From: Euperipatoides rowelli
Lineage: Eukaryota > Onychophora > Udeonychophora > Euonychophora > Peripatopsidae
Length of the DNA: 14,788 nt
Assembly (NCBI GenBank): GCA_003024985.2
Contig: PXIH01S0015268.1
Reading direction: 5' to 3' (one strand)
In this document: positions 1-8,122 of the stretch, piece by piece
How the letters are laid out: every line of letters begins with the position of its first letter
Numbering within the stretch: position 1 is the stretch's first letter
Made by a program: the position numbers and the translations under genes
The notes under the pieces: model-generated
Told to the model about the DNA's origin: nothing
Database searches by the model: none
What the model saw: only the letters and a program-made list of their open reading frames with translations

Positions 1-88
1 TAGTATAGTAGTAGTAATAGTATTATTAATATCAGTATCAGTAGTAGTAGAAGTAACTAGCTTAGTGATATGATGATGATGATAATGA
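1..88. repeat. AGT/TAG and ATG trinucleotide microsatellites
   Basis: Positions 1-56 are an imperfect AGT/TAG-type triplet repeat, followed at about 69-88 by an ATG-rich triplet run. They are interrupted and therefore probably old. There is no coding interpretation: stops occur in the repeat itself. Confidence 0.8.
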
Positions 89-663
89 TTTGTAAAATGC
101 TGATAATATATCCTGAGAACTAGAGAAGAGATCTTTGCATATAAAAAACAGAACAATGGTCCATGTGGGACAACCAAATGGTATTACACTAGATTTTGGA
201 GTCACTTCGTCTAGATACTAGATCGTTATCAAGCTAGGGCACTTTATCAAGATTTTTCAGAAATGTTTATTTTAAGTGCAAAATTCTCACTATTAATATT
301 AGTTAAGGATTTTTTCAATGAAAAATAGAAATTTAATAAAGTTGAAAACTATAATTATGCAATAAGTTGTTAAAAAATATTTTGAGTGGTCATCACAAAA
401 TAAATATAATTAAATAAAAAAAAAGTATGTTTGGTGCCTAATATTATTAAATAAAAAAAGCAGAATAATCAATATATTGTTTGAAACTACAACTTTTATC
501 ATTTTTATAAAGAATGAGAACAAACATTTCATAAAGAATTCTAAAAATGCATCAGGTCACAACTCCTATAAAATAATCTCTTTAACAGTTTGTCAATTAA
601 TTATAATATTGAAGTCCATTAAACATTAATGTAACTTCTTTTTTAAAATAATAATTGGATTCG

Positions 664-690
664 CTTTTTTGTTGTTGTTGCTGTTGTTTG
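664..690. repeat. GTT trinucleotide microsatellite
   Basis: A short run of GTT units with one GCT interruption. On the minus strand it reads as a glutamine-like run inside a small open frame, which is an artefact of the repeat. Confidence 0.8.
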
Positions 691-807
691 TTTATGATAT
701 ATTCCAAATTAATGGCAACATAGCTTATTTTTATTTTAATAAGCAAAATAATATGTACTACACGTGGTATATGATGCAAACATGTGATGGATTTAAATTA
801 AATTCCA

Positions 808-856
808 ACTAATGAATTGAGAGAAAATTGCTATATTTTTCTCTCAATGATTAGCT
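808..856. repeat. imperfect inverted repeat, about 20-bp arms
   Basis: Two arms of about 20 bases, each containing the core TTGAGAGAAAA or its complement TTTTCTCTCAA, flank a loop of about 7 bases. The outer ends CTAAT and ATTAG also pair. This could be a foldback remnant of a small DNA transposon or a chance AT-rich hairpin; no target duplication was identified. Confidence 0.6.
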
Positions 857-1699
857 AAAATTTCATGTCATAAAAAAAATAAAAATAATTGCGTTCTGAA
901 ATAGATTTTTCTTTCTCCTTTAATTCACAGGCATATAAAAAAATATTTATTTTCAATGTCAGTTTTCATAAAAATAATCATTATACAATTTATCACAAAT
1001 TTTCTGATTACATTCCAAAGAGGATTGATGTAGTCCTAGTAAAAAAAAAAAATTATGTTTATATTTAATGATAAAATCTGCTTTATTTTAAAAACACATT
1101 AATTTCAACTGTTTTACAGCTATGAAAAGAAAGGATGCAGTCCGTATTTGTATTTCAACTGTTCTATTAATAAAAGTTTGAGAATAGCTAAGTCTAGCCT
1201 GTTTAATTTTTGAAAACTGTAAGCAGTAACAAAGAAGCAGATGAAAGTCGATTTTTTTTTTTTTTACATCAGCAAAAATAAAAATTAGAAAATGAAAAAA
1301 AGCATACTTTTAACAATTTTTCCATTATGCTCCTTGTTTAACTATAGTATTTCAAGTTATGAAAATGTTTCTTCTAGGGAAGTATTTAAACTTTTCACAT
1401 TTCCAGCAAATGCTTAATAAATTTGTATGATTTTTTAAAGATAAATTAACATTGACTCTATTATTAAAATTAAATCCTAATACTTTATGAGTTGAACCAA
1501 TGGTGTATTGATTAACAGCCTGATCTAAATATTTAATGATGACTTCTACTGTCTTCTTTCAGATCTGTCTTTTGAAAACAAAAAGTCTGAGTATGGAAAC
1601 TCACACAATTCAATGGGCAAAGTATTTTCTATTAGTTGTTCTCTATAATGAGTACAAATATATTTTCAGAAGTTCATAGATGTTCTATTTGTATTATAA

Positions 1700-2573
1700 G
1701 AAAGTGCAACAATATTTTTTATTATGGATTTTATTCACATTACATGACTTATGACAAACTGCCTTTACATAAAAATCAAATTACAGTATTTGAAGTATTT
1801 AAATGTAAATTAGTATAAGACTTGGTTGCATTTACAATGTGAAGTGATTGGCCAATTAAATCTCATTTAATTGTCTAATTGCAAATGATAAGGGAGAGTT
1901 GTAAAACATTTAATTCTGGAATATGTTATGGTTATTTTGTCCGCATTTCTTGAAACTCTAACCGATGCTGACCCTTGTTTGGGTGACAGCATTTGGGGAA
2001 ATTTATGGAAATGTTTTTTTGAAAGCTTTATAGTTAGTTTGTATATTTAGTTGTAATAATGCATCAATCTAGTTTATATATTGATTGCTTAGTATTATTC
2101 TCAATGATCTTTATTGATTGACTCAATATCTGTTATCTACTTTTTTTGTCAATGAAAAGTACCAAAATGGAGTGCAATACTCCAAGATAGGTCTAATGTA
2201 AGATTACATGCTGTCATCATTATTTTTCTTCAGTCTCTTACAAGTCTCTTAATCCATTATAAAATAAACAAATATTTATTAACGTTTTTTTTTTTTTTTT
2301 AAGTTTCTTTGTTTCCAAATGCCCAATATTTTGACACAATCTTCCTCAAGCAATTGGATAATTCCCATAGAAATCTGCAATTTTTTTATTTATGAAAGTC
2401 AGGTAAATGACACAACACTTGGCAGGGTTCAATGGCATACTAATCGCCTCCACATGGTCCATCAATGTCTCCACTAATGAAGGCAACTAATGTCTAATTT
2501 CCTTAATGACACATATGATAGATAAGTTGTCAACAAATTTCAAATGATGACTGAAGTCTAATGATAAACTAAA
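1700..2573 (-). mobile_element. decayed, 5'-truncated LINE (reverse transcriptase C-terminal half)
   Basis: Read on the minus strand, a broken reverse transcriptase appears in conserved order. A degenerate YADD-type box reads FVDN (about 2526-2537). It is followed by a segment ending in SMPLNPAKC and then by VKILGI, the usual K-x-LG motif after the palm. Next comes YIRPILEYCTPFW (about 2162-2200), then an RSLRII-like segment near 2090, and a C-terminal FYNSPLSFAIRQLN (about 1868-1907). Stops and frameshifts separate the segments, and a T16 run at 2285-2300 interrupts them. Downstream on the minus strand lies AT-rich 3' UTR-like sequence with an AATAAA near 1730. The pattern fits the Jockey/CR1/L2 group of non-LTR elements. 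No endonuclease part is present on the 5' side, so the copy is truncated. Outer boundaries are approximate. It is non-functional. Confidence 0.75.
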
Positions 2574-3064
2574 ATGAAAAAAAAAAAATACTATTTTAAG
2601 CCATTCAGAATTAAAAGAATCAAAAGTGACCAACTTTTGGCATATTAATCCTTACTAGTAATCCAGTGTTGGTCGAAATTCGACCAATTAGAAATCCCTT
2701 TGTAAAAAGCCGCCACAATGCTAACAATGAATGTTTTAATTTTATATATAAATTTTAGCTCATTGCACTCCCTCTCCATATAAACTTTAACTCTGCCAAA
2801 TCTCGCACACCTCCATGAGCCCAATATATTTAAAAAGGGATCCAAAGTTTTCCCTTCACGTATTAATATATAGATTTCTCACAAAGTTAAGAAAACTTTT
2901 ATTTAATTAAAATACAAAATATTCTCAAAAATGTTGATCTTATTTCACTAGGAAATTATCATTATTCTGCAAAGTCTGACTAATTGAAATGTATTAAATT
3001 TCACGAAGTTTACTCAATTTTATTGTTCATGTATAAGTGATTGTTTTTTTCTTGACATTCAAAG
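2574..3064. other. non-genic stretch upstream of exon A
   Basis: No recognised gene. A 66-codon open frame on the minus strand (2645-2845) has no family I recognise. A short perfect palindrome lies at 2669-2687. The last bases, about 3041-3064, form a T-rich tract ending in CAAAG, the splice acceptor of exon A. Confidence 0.5.
2669..2687. repeat. 19-bp perfect palindrome
   Basis: TTGGTCGAA and its exact complement TTCGACCAA flank a single central A. It contains two CpG dinucleotides in a CpG-poor neighbourhood. Its function is unknown; it could be the core of a small repeat or a protein-binding site. Confidence 0.7.
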
Positions 3065-3251
3065 CATGGTCTGAGCCTTATGAAATCAGAATGGTGAATG
3101 GTATAACAAATAGTCATAATAATGATTTATACATAATTGGTGAAATTGAAATTAGAATTCTAGGAAAATGGATCAAATTATCATGGCAAGAAAGAAATTC
3201 AAATTCGGATGTTATAGGACAAGTCATCTGTAGAGAATTTGGATTATTTGG
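3065..3251 (+). CDS. exon A: N-terminal half of SRCR domain 1
   Basis: This 187-base exon encodes the first half of a scavenger receptor cysteine-rich domain, an extracellular protein-recognition fold. In order are EIRMVNG (matching the usual V-R-L-V-x-G start), GEIEIRILGKWIKLSW (matching G-x-V-E-V-x-x-x-G-x-W-G-x-V-C), and VICREFGLFG (matching V-V-C-R-Q-L-G-F). The cysteine normally in WGTVC is a serine here, and the following DDGW is not conserved. The acceptor is a T-rich tract ending CAAAG at 3064 and the donor is GTAAGT at 3252. The exon enters in phase 1 and leaves in phase 2, and joins exon B in frame as Gly-Gly-Trp. An in-frame stop at 3034 and the absence of an ATG show it is an internal exon rather than a gene start. 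The domain call is strong; the ligand and biological role are unknown. Confidence 0.85.
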
Positions 3252-3527
3252 GTAAGTAGGCCTAGTCTATATACATAAAAAAAAAACTTATGAAAATTGA
3301 AAATCTTATTAATGAAAGGTTAACCCCAAAATTTAAATTTTATAGTTGGGAATAATATTTCTAGTTATATTAACTTTAGAAAGTTATAATTATTAATTAT
3401 AGTTTTATTAATATCTACTGTGTTATTTTTAATGTGAATGATGATTTGGTGTGGTGGTGTAACCTAGGGGAAGGATGGAGAAATCTTATTTTTTCATACA
3501 CTTTTTTAATAAACCTTTGGTTAATTT
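3252..3527 (+). other. start of intron 1
   Basis: AT-rich intron following the GTAAGT donor of exon A. It contains the 8-base palindrome TAGGCCTA at 3257-3264 directly overlapping the donor region. I see no other signal before the retroposon insertion. Confidence 0.6.
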
Positions 3528-3542
3528 TAATATTAGTGATTT
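3528..3542. repeat. target-site duplication, left copy
   Basis: TAATATTAGTGATTT occurs here and again, identical over 15 bases, at 4070-4084. The pair brackets the retroposon at about 3541-4069. The last bases merge with the poly-T tract, so the exact edge is ambiguous by one or two bases. Confidence 0.85.
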
Positions 3543-4069
3543 TTTTTTTTTTTTTTTGCTTTCTTCACCATACGCCTAGCGGCTAAGGCAAATCGTATTT
3601 AGGAAACTATTTACATATTTACACTATTTACAGTATCTATGATTTCAATACTGACTGCCGGCTATTTTAAAACTGGTAGTTCAGACGATATCATATCTAC
3701 ATGTCATGTAACTTCGTTGCACAAACAGTGGAACATAACTTCAAAAAATAAGAACTACTGGGTTGAAAGCACATCGTTTCGTTCTATCTTCCAGAAAGAA
3801 AGACAGATTGAAAGCGAGGCCGGACAGCTCAAGCCGTGAACCCTGGTCGCTAGCTTGGGCTTATACCAAGAATATGAAGCAGGGCAGCTCAACCCACTGC
3901 GCCACTGCCCCTTGGCCCTCAACCCACTGTGCCACTGCCCCTTGGCCCTCAACCCACTGTGCCACTGCCCCTTGACCCTCAACCCACAGTGCCACTGCCC
4001 CTTGGCCCTCAACCCACTGCCCCCTGGCCCTCAACCCACTGTGCCACTGCGCCACTGCCCCTTGGTGAA
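3541..4069 (-). mobile_element. SINE-like retroposon, minus strand, with poly-A tail and 15-bp target duplication
   Basis: An insertion of about 525 bases, much richer in G+C and CpG than its surroundings. Its poly-A tail reads as T17 at 3541-3557 on the + strand. A perfect 15-base duplication flanks it, which is the signature of LINE-mediated retroposition. Read on the minus strand, the 5' end holds tandem 30-base monomers, then TGGCGCAGTGGG (3904-3893), a match to the RNA polymerase III A box. About 60 bases further is GGTTCACGGCT (3842-3832), close to the B-box consensus GGTTCRANNCC. The spacing is longer than in an ordinary tRNA. The 3' part (about 3558-3800) is probably the LINE-derived tail; it ends CGTATGGTGAAGAAAGC before the poly-A. 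The perfect duplication implies a relatively recent insertion. It lies antisense to the SRCR gene, 277 bases past the exon A donor. Confidence 0.85.
3888..4065. repeat. 30-bp minisatellite, six units, inside the retroposon
   Basis: Units start at 3888, 3918, 3948, 3978, 4008 and 4030. Units 1-4 are exactly 30 bases with one or two substitutions each. Unit 5 is 22 bases, having lost 8 bases. Unit 6 has gained an extra 8-base GCCACTGC and ends partial at 4065. Each unit starts CTCAACCCAC. On the minus strand most units contain TGGCACAGTGGG or TGGCGCAGTGGG, an A-box-like word. Because 30 is divisible by 3 and the unit lacks stops, several frames on both strands stay open and mimic repeat proteins; none is supported as a gene. 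Confidence 0.95.
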
Positions 4070-4084
4070 TAATATTAGTGATTT
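4070..4084. repeat. target-site duplication, right copy
   Basis: TAATATTAGTGATTT, identical to 3528-3542, immediately after the 5' end (minus-strand sense) of the retroposon. Confidence 0.85.
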
Positions 4085-4576
4085 GTGTATGTTCATCAGT
4101 AACTATTGTGCTTTCATCCTTTATTTAAATTTCTTTAGCAAAGAATGATTTCAAAATTGGAAAATCTTTCAGGCATTTGGATAAAAAAATCATTAGAAAA
4201 AAATGTTCAGCTATGAAATAAGCATTTACTTGTGATTAATGTTAAGTGTAAAATTTGGATAGCAAAATGTACAGCTCTGGTGAATTTCCCAGAGCATTTC
4301 AGTATGAAAGTTTCAATTATCATGACCTTGAAATACTCTCTCTTAGACATGAAGACATTTAAGTTTATGTGGTCAGCTGTTATGTATTTTATTTTATAAT
4401 CTTGAAATTTTAAGTACAAGCTTAAACTGTTGGGGGGAAAATCAATTAGGAAAATGGTATGTTGTAATGATGCTACTTGACACTGATTTATGGAAAAATA
4501 AAATGATGGGAAGGAGGATTAAAGACCGATCTTCAATCTAATGGACAAATTGTAATTTCAGAATCTTTATTAACCG
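4085..4576. other. intron 1 sequence without recognised features
   Basis: AT-rich intron. A minus-strand open frame of 70 codons at 4207-4419 has no recognisable motif and I regard it as chance. Confidence 0.5.
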
Positions 4577-4721
4577 AAAAACTTTCTAGTGTGGCAGATT
4601 GGACGTGTGGTTATGCCGACTAATTTGACTAATTTGTCCAGGCGATACCAGAAGTTGGATTTGGTTAGTCCCAAGCTCAATTCCAGGTAGCAAAAAATAT
4701 ATAAAAAAAAAACTTGCTATT
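4577..4721 (+). mobile_element. small tRNA-derived-like SINE with degraded target duplication
   Basis: The body is about 4591-4707 (roughly 117 bases). TGGCAGATTGGA (4592-4603) resembles a polymerase III A box and AGCTCAATTCC (4674-4684) resembles a B box. The A-to-B start spacing of 82 bases is longer than in a tRNA, so the box assignment is tentative. An A-rich tail begins at 4692. The flanks AAAAACTTTCTAGT (4577-4590) and AAAAACTTGCTATT (4708-4721) match at 12 of 14 positions, consistent with an aged target-site duplication. It shows no clear similarity to the retroposon at 3541-4069, so it is a second, older family. Confidence 0.5.
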
Positions 4722-4779
4722 TACAAAGCCAGAATCTTAATATCTCCACACACATATTATTTATTTTGTACTTTTCTGT

Positions 4780-5170
4780 GAAAAGGAATATATTTTTTTA
4801 TAAAACTCTATGTTTAGCAAACTTAAACATTGTAGTAAGAATGGCTCATTGTTTCAGAAAAAAATTGCTCTTATATAACTTATATAGCAATTATTGTTTT
4901 ATTCTATTAGGAGATTTTAATATTATTACATTCTCTTTAACCAATTGGTCTAATTTCTTTATAAACAATTTTCATTGTCATAATATGATACCATAAGAAC
5001 ATTCCTACTCATTATTCATCTCTATGTGCTAGCAGAATAAATCTCTTGATTGAGGAATCTTAATTATAGTGGTCATCCCAATCAATTCTCAGATCATAGA
5101 GTTAAAAATGAAACATTTTAAATTCAATTTAATTATCCTATTAATCCAAAGTTAAATAAAGTTAAACAAG
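4780..5170 (+). mobile_element. LINE endonuclease-domain remnant
   Basis: LLGDFN (4904-4921) matches the GDFN motif of APE-type endonucleases of non-LTR retrotransposons. A segment SRINLLIEES (about 5032-5061) follows, and then, in another frame, GHPNQFSDHRV, whose SDH (5089-5097) is the second catalytic landmark. The spacing of roughly 57 codons between GDFN and SDH is normal for these enzymes. Several stops and at least one frameshift make it non-functional. It has the same strand as the reverse transcriptase remnant at about 6700-7612, and the distance is compatible with a single decayed element. The start and end are approximate. Confidence 0.6.
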
Positions 5171-6690
5171 TGGTATTCAGCTCCCCTATTAACTGCTGAT
5201 GCTTCTAAATCATCTTCAATCTATTACAATAATTTGCTTGGATCTCATATTACAACAAATTTGTGGTTTGATTTTCATCTGTGCAATATAAACACTCTGC
5301 TGCAGGTACTTGGCAATATTTCTGATTTAAATCTACAGTAATTTTTTTTGTGTCACTTATATGCATGTTGATTTATAGTGGTTCTGGAAGGGTTCTTTTT
5401 GATTGTATGTATGGAATGCATTTTCCAATTCATGTTTTTATATGTTTCTCTCAATAAATATATACCAATAATAAGATGTGATGATCTGGTTTGACTTACT
5501 CCCGGGCAATATCTTGAGCCTAGAAAAAGATTAATTAATCTGAAAATTTATTAAATATTACAAGGTAAAACAAATAGCACAAGTCCATTGTGGGTAAAAA
5601 AATATTTTAATATTCACATGAGTATTCATGTTCATAACCTTTAAATTATTTCCAAAAATACTAATAGGTTTATCTATTTCCAGGTAGTACGTTTACAAAT
5701 ATAATATTACTCTTAGTAACATTGATAAATTGAATTATATAATAAAAATGTAACTTTAACTTAACAGTCTTAAAAGTCTTTACTTCCAACAGTCTTTAAT
5801 AAAAGAAATGTCATTAACTTTATTGGAAATGCTCTAGAGTGCACTAAGAATGAAATGATAGTTGTCTGAGTACCTGGATCCAGGCATTAAAGCTTGCTCT
5901 GGCAGTCCAAGATTTGCTCCTGTACAATTTAAACCCTTTTTTGTCTTAGTTTGGCCTATTACAGTTTCAAATGTAGTCATTATGTAATTATTGTTTTGTA
6001 CTCAAAATTTGAAAGAAAAAGAAAAACCTTTTCTGCAAGTTTAATCGTTGATTTTTTATTTATTTTTTATTTACAAAATCTATTCCATATGCTTTAAAAC
6101 AACTTTTATTTTACCCTACTTACTCCTATGAAACTATGTTAAAGGAATAGATTGTATTTATTCCTTCTGCCAAATCTTCTAACTATAAAGCTTAATTTAT
6201 TGATCAGCAGCTATAAAGAATAAAACTCTAACTTCTGGAACAGCAAAATTAAAATTAAATAATGTGAGTATCTAATGTATCAATTTGTTTTGAAATAGAA
6301 GGACCTACCTGCAATGCCATTTTCATTTTTAGAGAATAGCAAGTTGTCAGATGCAAAAACAAAGCAACAGGAAATTTGAGGCAAAGTTCTTGCTTAATCT
6401 GAGAATAGCAAGCTGATTAATTTAATTGACAGTTAACTATTTAACTGATATACATGCTGAAAATATAAGCTGAGGAGAATAATTTGATAAAAATTATAAA
6501 TAACCTTTATTTTAAGCAGTGCAAAGATTTATTTATTAATTACTATTGTAATTAAATAATTTAACTGAATAGCACTAACATCTCTAATGAAATATGAAAA
6601 GAAAAAAACTATAGTAAAACTAATTGTAGATGACATGTGTTTATTCTCTTGAGTTTTTATATTTTTTTTTTTATTTGACTATTTTCATTG
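5171..6690. other. intron 1 stretch between LINE remnants
   Basis: No clear gene or motif. If the flanking endonuclease and reverse transcriptase pieces belong to one element, this should hold its decayed linker and early reverse transcriptase; I could not read those motifs. A T-rich stretch followed by TCAATAAATATATA near 5450-5465 looks like a 3' UTR end and may instead mark the end of a separate copy. Confidence 0.4.
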
Positions 6691-6699
6691 CCGGAAAGT

Positions 6700-7612
6700 A
6701 TTTTGTATTATGTTGCAATGATAAAACCTTTTATTTTTCATAGTTTTCCTATTTTTATCTTTTTATGCATACAATAACAAACAGATATTAAAACTTCAAA
6801 TGTCTAAAACCTTTTTGATGCACCTCGGAAAAACTAACAAAAAAAAATAAATACCACATTGATAAATATGTATTAAAAACTGTTAATCGACATAAAAGTT
6901 TGGGCATCCTTTTTAATGAAAATTTTATATTTCTACTCATCTAAACTGTATCAACAATAAACTTAGGAAAAAATTTGGCTTTCTTAAAAACAATATTAAA
7001 TACATTTCCAAAGAGGTATTTGAAACTTTATCATTATAATTACTACCTTTAGCCTAATATTGATTATGGTTGTCATCTTATTTCTTATCATAAAAAATCT
7101 GATTTACTCCAAATTGAAAAATTCCTTCGTCACTTCAACAACAACAAAAAATCATTAAGTTTTCTAAACTTTCATATTCTGATAGAGTTAAATAATTAAA
7201 ACGTTTTATCTCCTAACAACTGTATCATCAAAATTGATATAATTATTTATCTATTTAGAAGTCATTATCAATAGAAATAGTAATAAACTTTTTACTTTTA
7301 ATAACAGAAAAAATATCAGAACACAGTAATTCTCTTTAAAAATTTCCAGATGTCACAATAAATACCAACTTAACTTCGTTTTGAGAAGAAATATAAAAAT
7401 TTGTAACATAATCCCACCTTATATGTTTTCAAATGACTTTAAATTTTTCAGAGACAATCTTGATCTTTTTATCAAGGAAAATTTTGATTATTTTTATTTA
7501 TTTAACAATTAGTAATTATTGTAAATTTGTTTTCTTTTTTAGTTGTTAATTTTGAATTTGTTGCTTTGTACAAGAAATACCTGTTCTTATCAATAAAGCT
7601 AATAATAATAAT
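6700..7612 (+). mobile_element. decayed LINE reverse transcriptase C-terminus and 3' end
   Basis: In order on the + strand: a degenerate YADD-type box near 6709-6730, disrupted by a small deletion; LQMSKTFLMHLGKTN (about 6790-6835); HKSLGILFNENF (about 6890-6925), the K-x-LG motif; and LRKKFGFLKNNIKYISKEVF (about 6964-7023). Next is IDYGCHLISYHKKSDLLQIE (about 7059-7118), and then SYSDRVK. The C-terminal part reaches about 7505. An AT-rich 3' UTR follows and ends CAATAAAGCT plus an AAT triplet run at 7591-7612, the short tandem-repeat 3' end typical of several LINE groups. Several stops and frameshifts are present. The motifs fit the Jockey/CR1 group and differ from the minus-strand LINE at 1700-2573, so this is a different family. 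Confidence 0.75.
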
Positions 7613-7679
7613 AAAATCACTATTATTTAATCCCTTTAAAAAAATACAAAAACAAAAAATTGTTTATAATTGTCTAGTT

Positions 7680-7716
7680 TTTAAAAGTTTTGATTCAATG
7701 AATCAAAACTTTTAAA
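7680..7716. repeat. 37-bp perfect palindrome
   Basis: Two perfectly complementary 18-base arms (left TTTAAAAGTTTTGATTCA) flank one central A at 7698. It lies 68 bases past the LINE 3' end and 224 bases before exon B. It could form a hairpin in the pre-mRNA, or be the remains of two facing terminal repeats of a small transposon. Confidence 0.8.
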
Positions 7717-7940
7717 TAGACCCCCAGGAGAACTATCTACTGATTGTCAAAACTCACGGTAGTGTGCAGAAAAAAATTCTAGAAATTAAATTAAATTTAA
7801 AGATTCCTTTTTTTTTTCTTTTTTTTATTTTACAGTATCAGTATTGTTTGAGTACAAAAATTTGTTTGAATGGCGTGTTGATATTTTTTTTATACATATA
7901 TAGTGTTTATAGTATAAACCAATTAATTTTTTTTTTTCAG

Positions 7941-8122
7941 TGGTTGGCTAGAAGATTTGTCTAAGGTATCAGTGGAAAAGGCTATAATATTAATTAATCA
8001 TATTCATTGTGATGGTAATGAAGGTTCTTTGGCAGAATGCTATTTTAGAAATAATACCATACAGCAGAATTATTGTGGGAAAAGTAAATGTGCAACTATT
8101 AAATGCAAAGCTTCTAATACAG
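7941..8122 (+). CDS. exon B: C-terminal half of SRCR domain 1
   Basis: This 182-base exon completes SRCR-1. It opens GWLEDLSKVS, continues with a short strand, and contains IHCDGNEGSLAEC, a full match to the family signature C-x-G-x-E-x-S-L-x-x-C with the usual nine-residue spacing. It ends NYCGKSKCATIKC. The last two canonical cysteines (NYC and IKC) keep the usual spacing of 10, but an additional cysteine (SKC) sits exactly midway between them. One N-glycosylation sequon, NNT, is present. The acceptor is a poly-T tract ending TTTCAG at 7940. The donor is AG|GTACTA at 8123, weaker than the others. It enters in phase 2 and leaves in phase 1. No internal stops or frameshifts are seen. With exon A it forms a module of 369 coding bases. 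Confidence 0.9.

Larger units (their letters stand above)
89..1699. other. non-genic AT-rich stretch
   Basis: I see no supported gene here. It is AT-rich intron or flank with poly-A and poly-T runs (for example T at about 1252-1264), a GTT triplet run at about 664-690 and a hairpin at 808-856. The only gene-like spot is 1563-1651, where a good splice acceptor precedes an ATG in a strong context and a short hydrophobic reading frame. It is treated as a finding because its phase does not fit the next exon. Confidence 0.6.

Noticed and set aside
597-779. Minus-strand frame with a glutamine run
   Set aside because: The run comes from the GTT microsatellite at 664-690. There is no domain or splice support.
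1965-1992. Small hairpin ATGCTG...CAGCAT with inner ACCC/GGGT stem
   Set aside because: It lies within the decayed LINE coding region, is short and bulged, and has no family resemblance.
3037-3064. Start of the exon A frame as a protein N-terminus with hydrophobic residues
   Set aside because: The first codon is GTG, not ATG, an in-frame stop precedes it, and these bases are the pyrimidine tract and acceptor of exon A.
3893-3904. A-box match as part of a genuine tRNA gene
   Set aside because: The spacing to the B-box-like word is too long, no acceptor or anticodon stem can be drawn, and a poly-A tail plus target duplication show it is a retroposon.
3888-4065. CRISPR-like array of 30-base repeats
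   Set aside because: Repeats are directly adjacent without unique spacers, in an intron-rich animal sequence; it is a minisatellite.
3755-4148. Several overlapping open frames on both strands with repeated peptide units across the minisatellite
   Set aside because: The 30-base unit is divisible by three and has no stops, so frames stay open automatically. The region is a retroposon with a target duplication, and no splice or start context supports a protein.
7764-7964. Open frame covering the start of exon B in another frame
   Set aside because: It runs through T-rich intron and reads exon B out of frame; the SRCR signature is only in the spliced frame.
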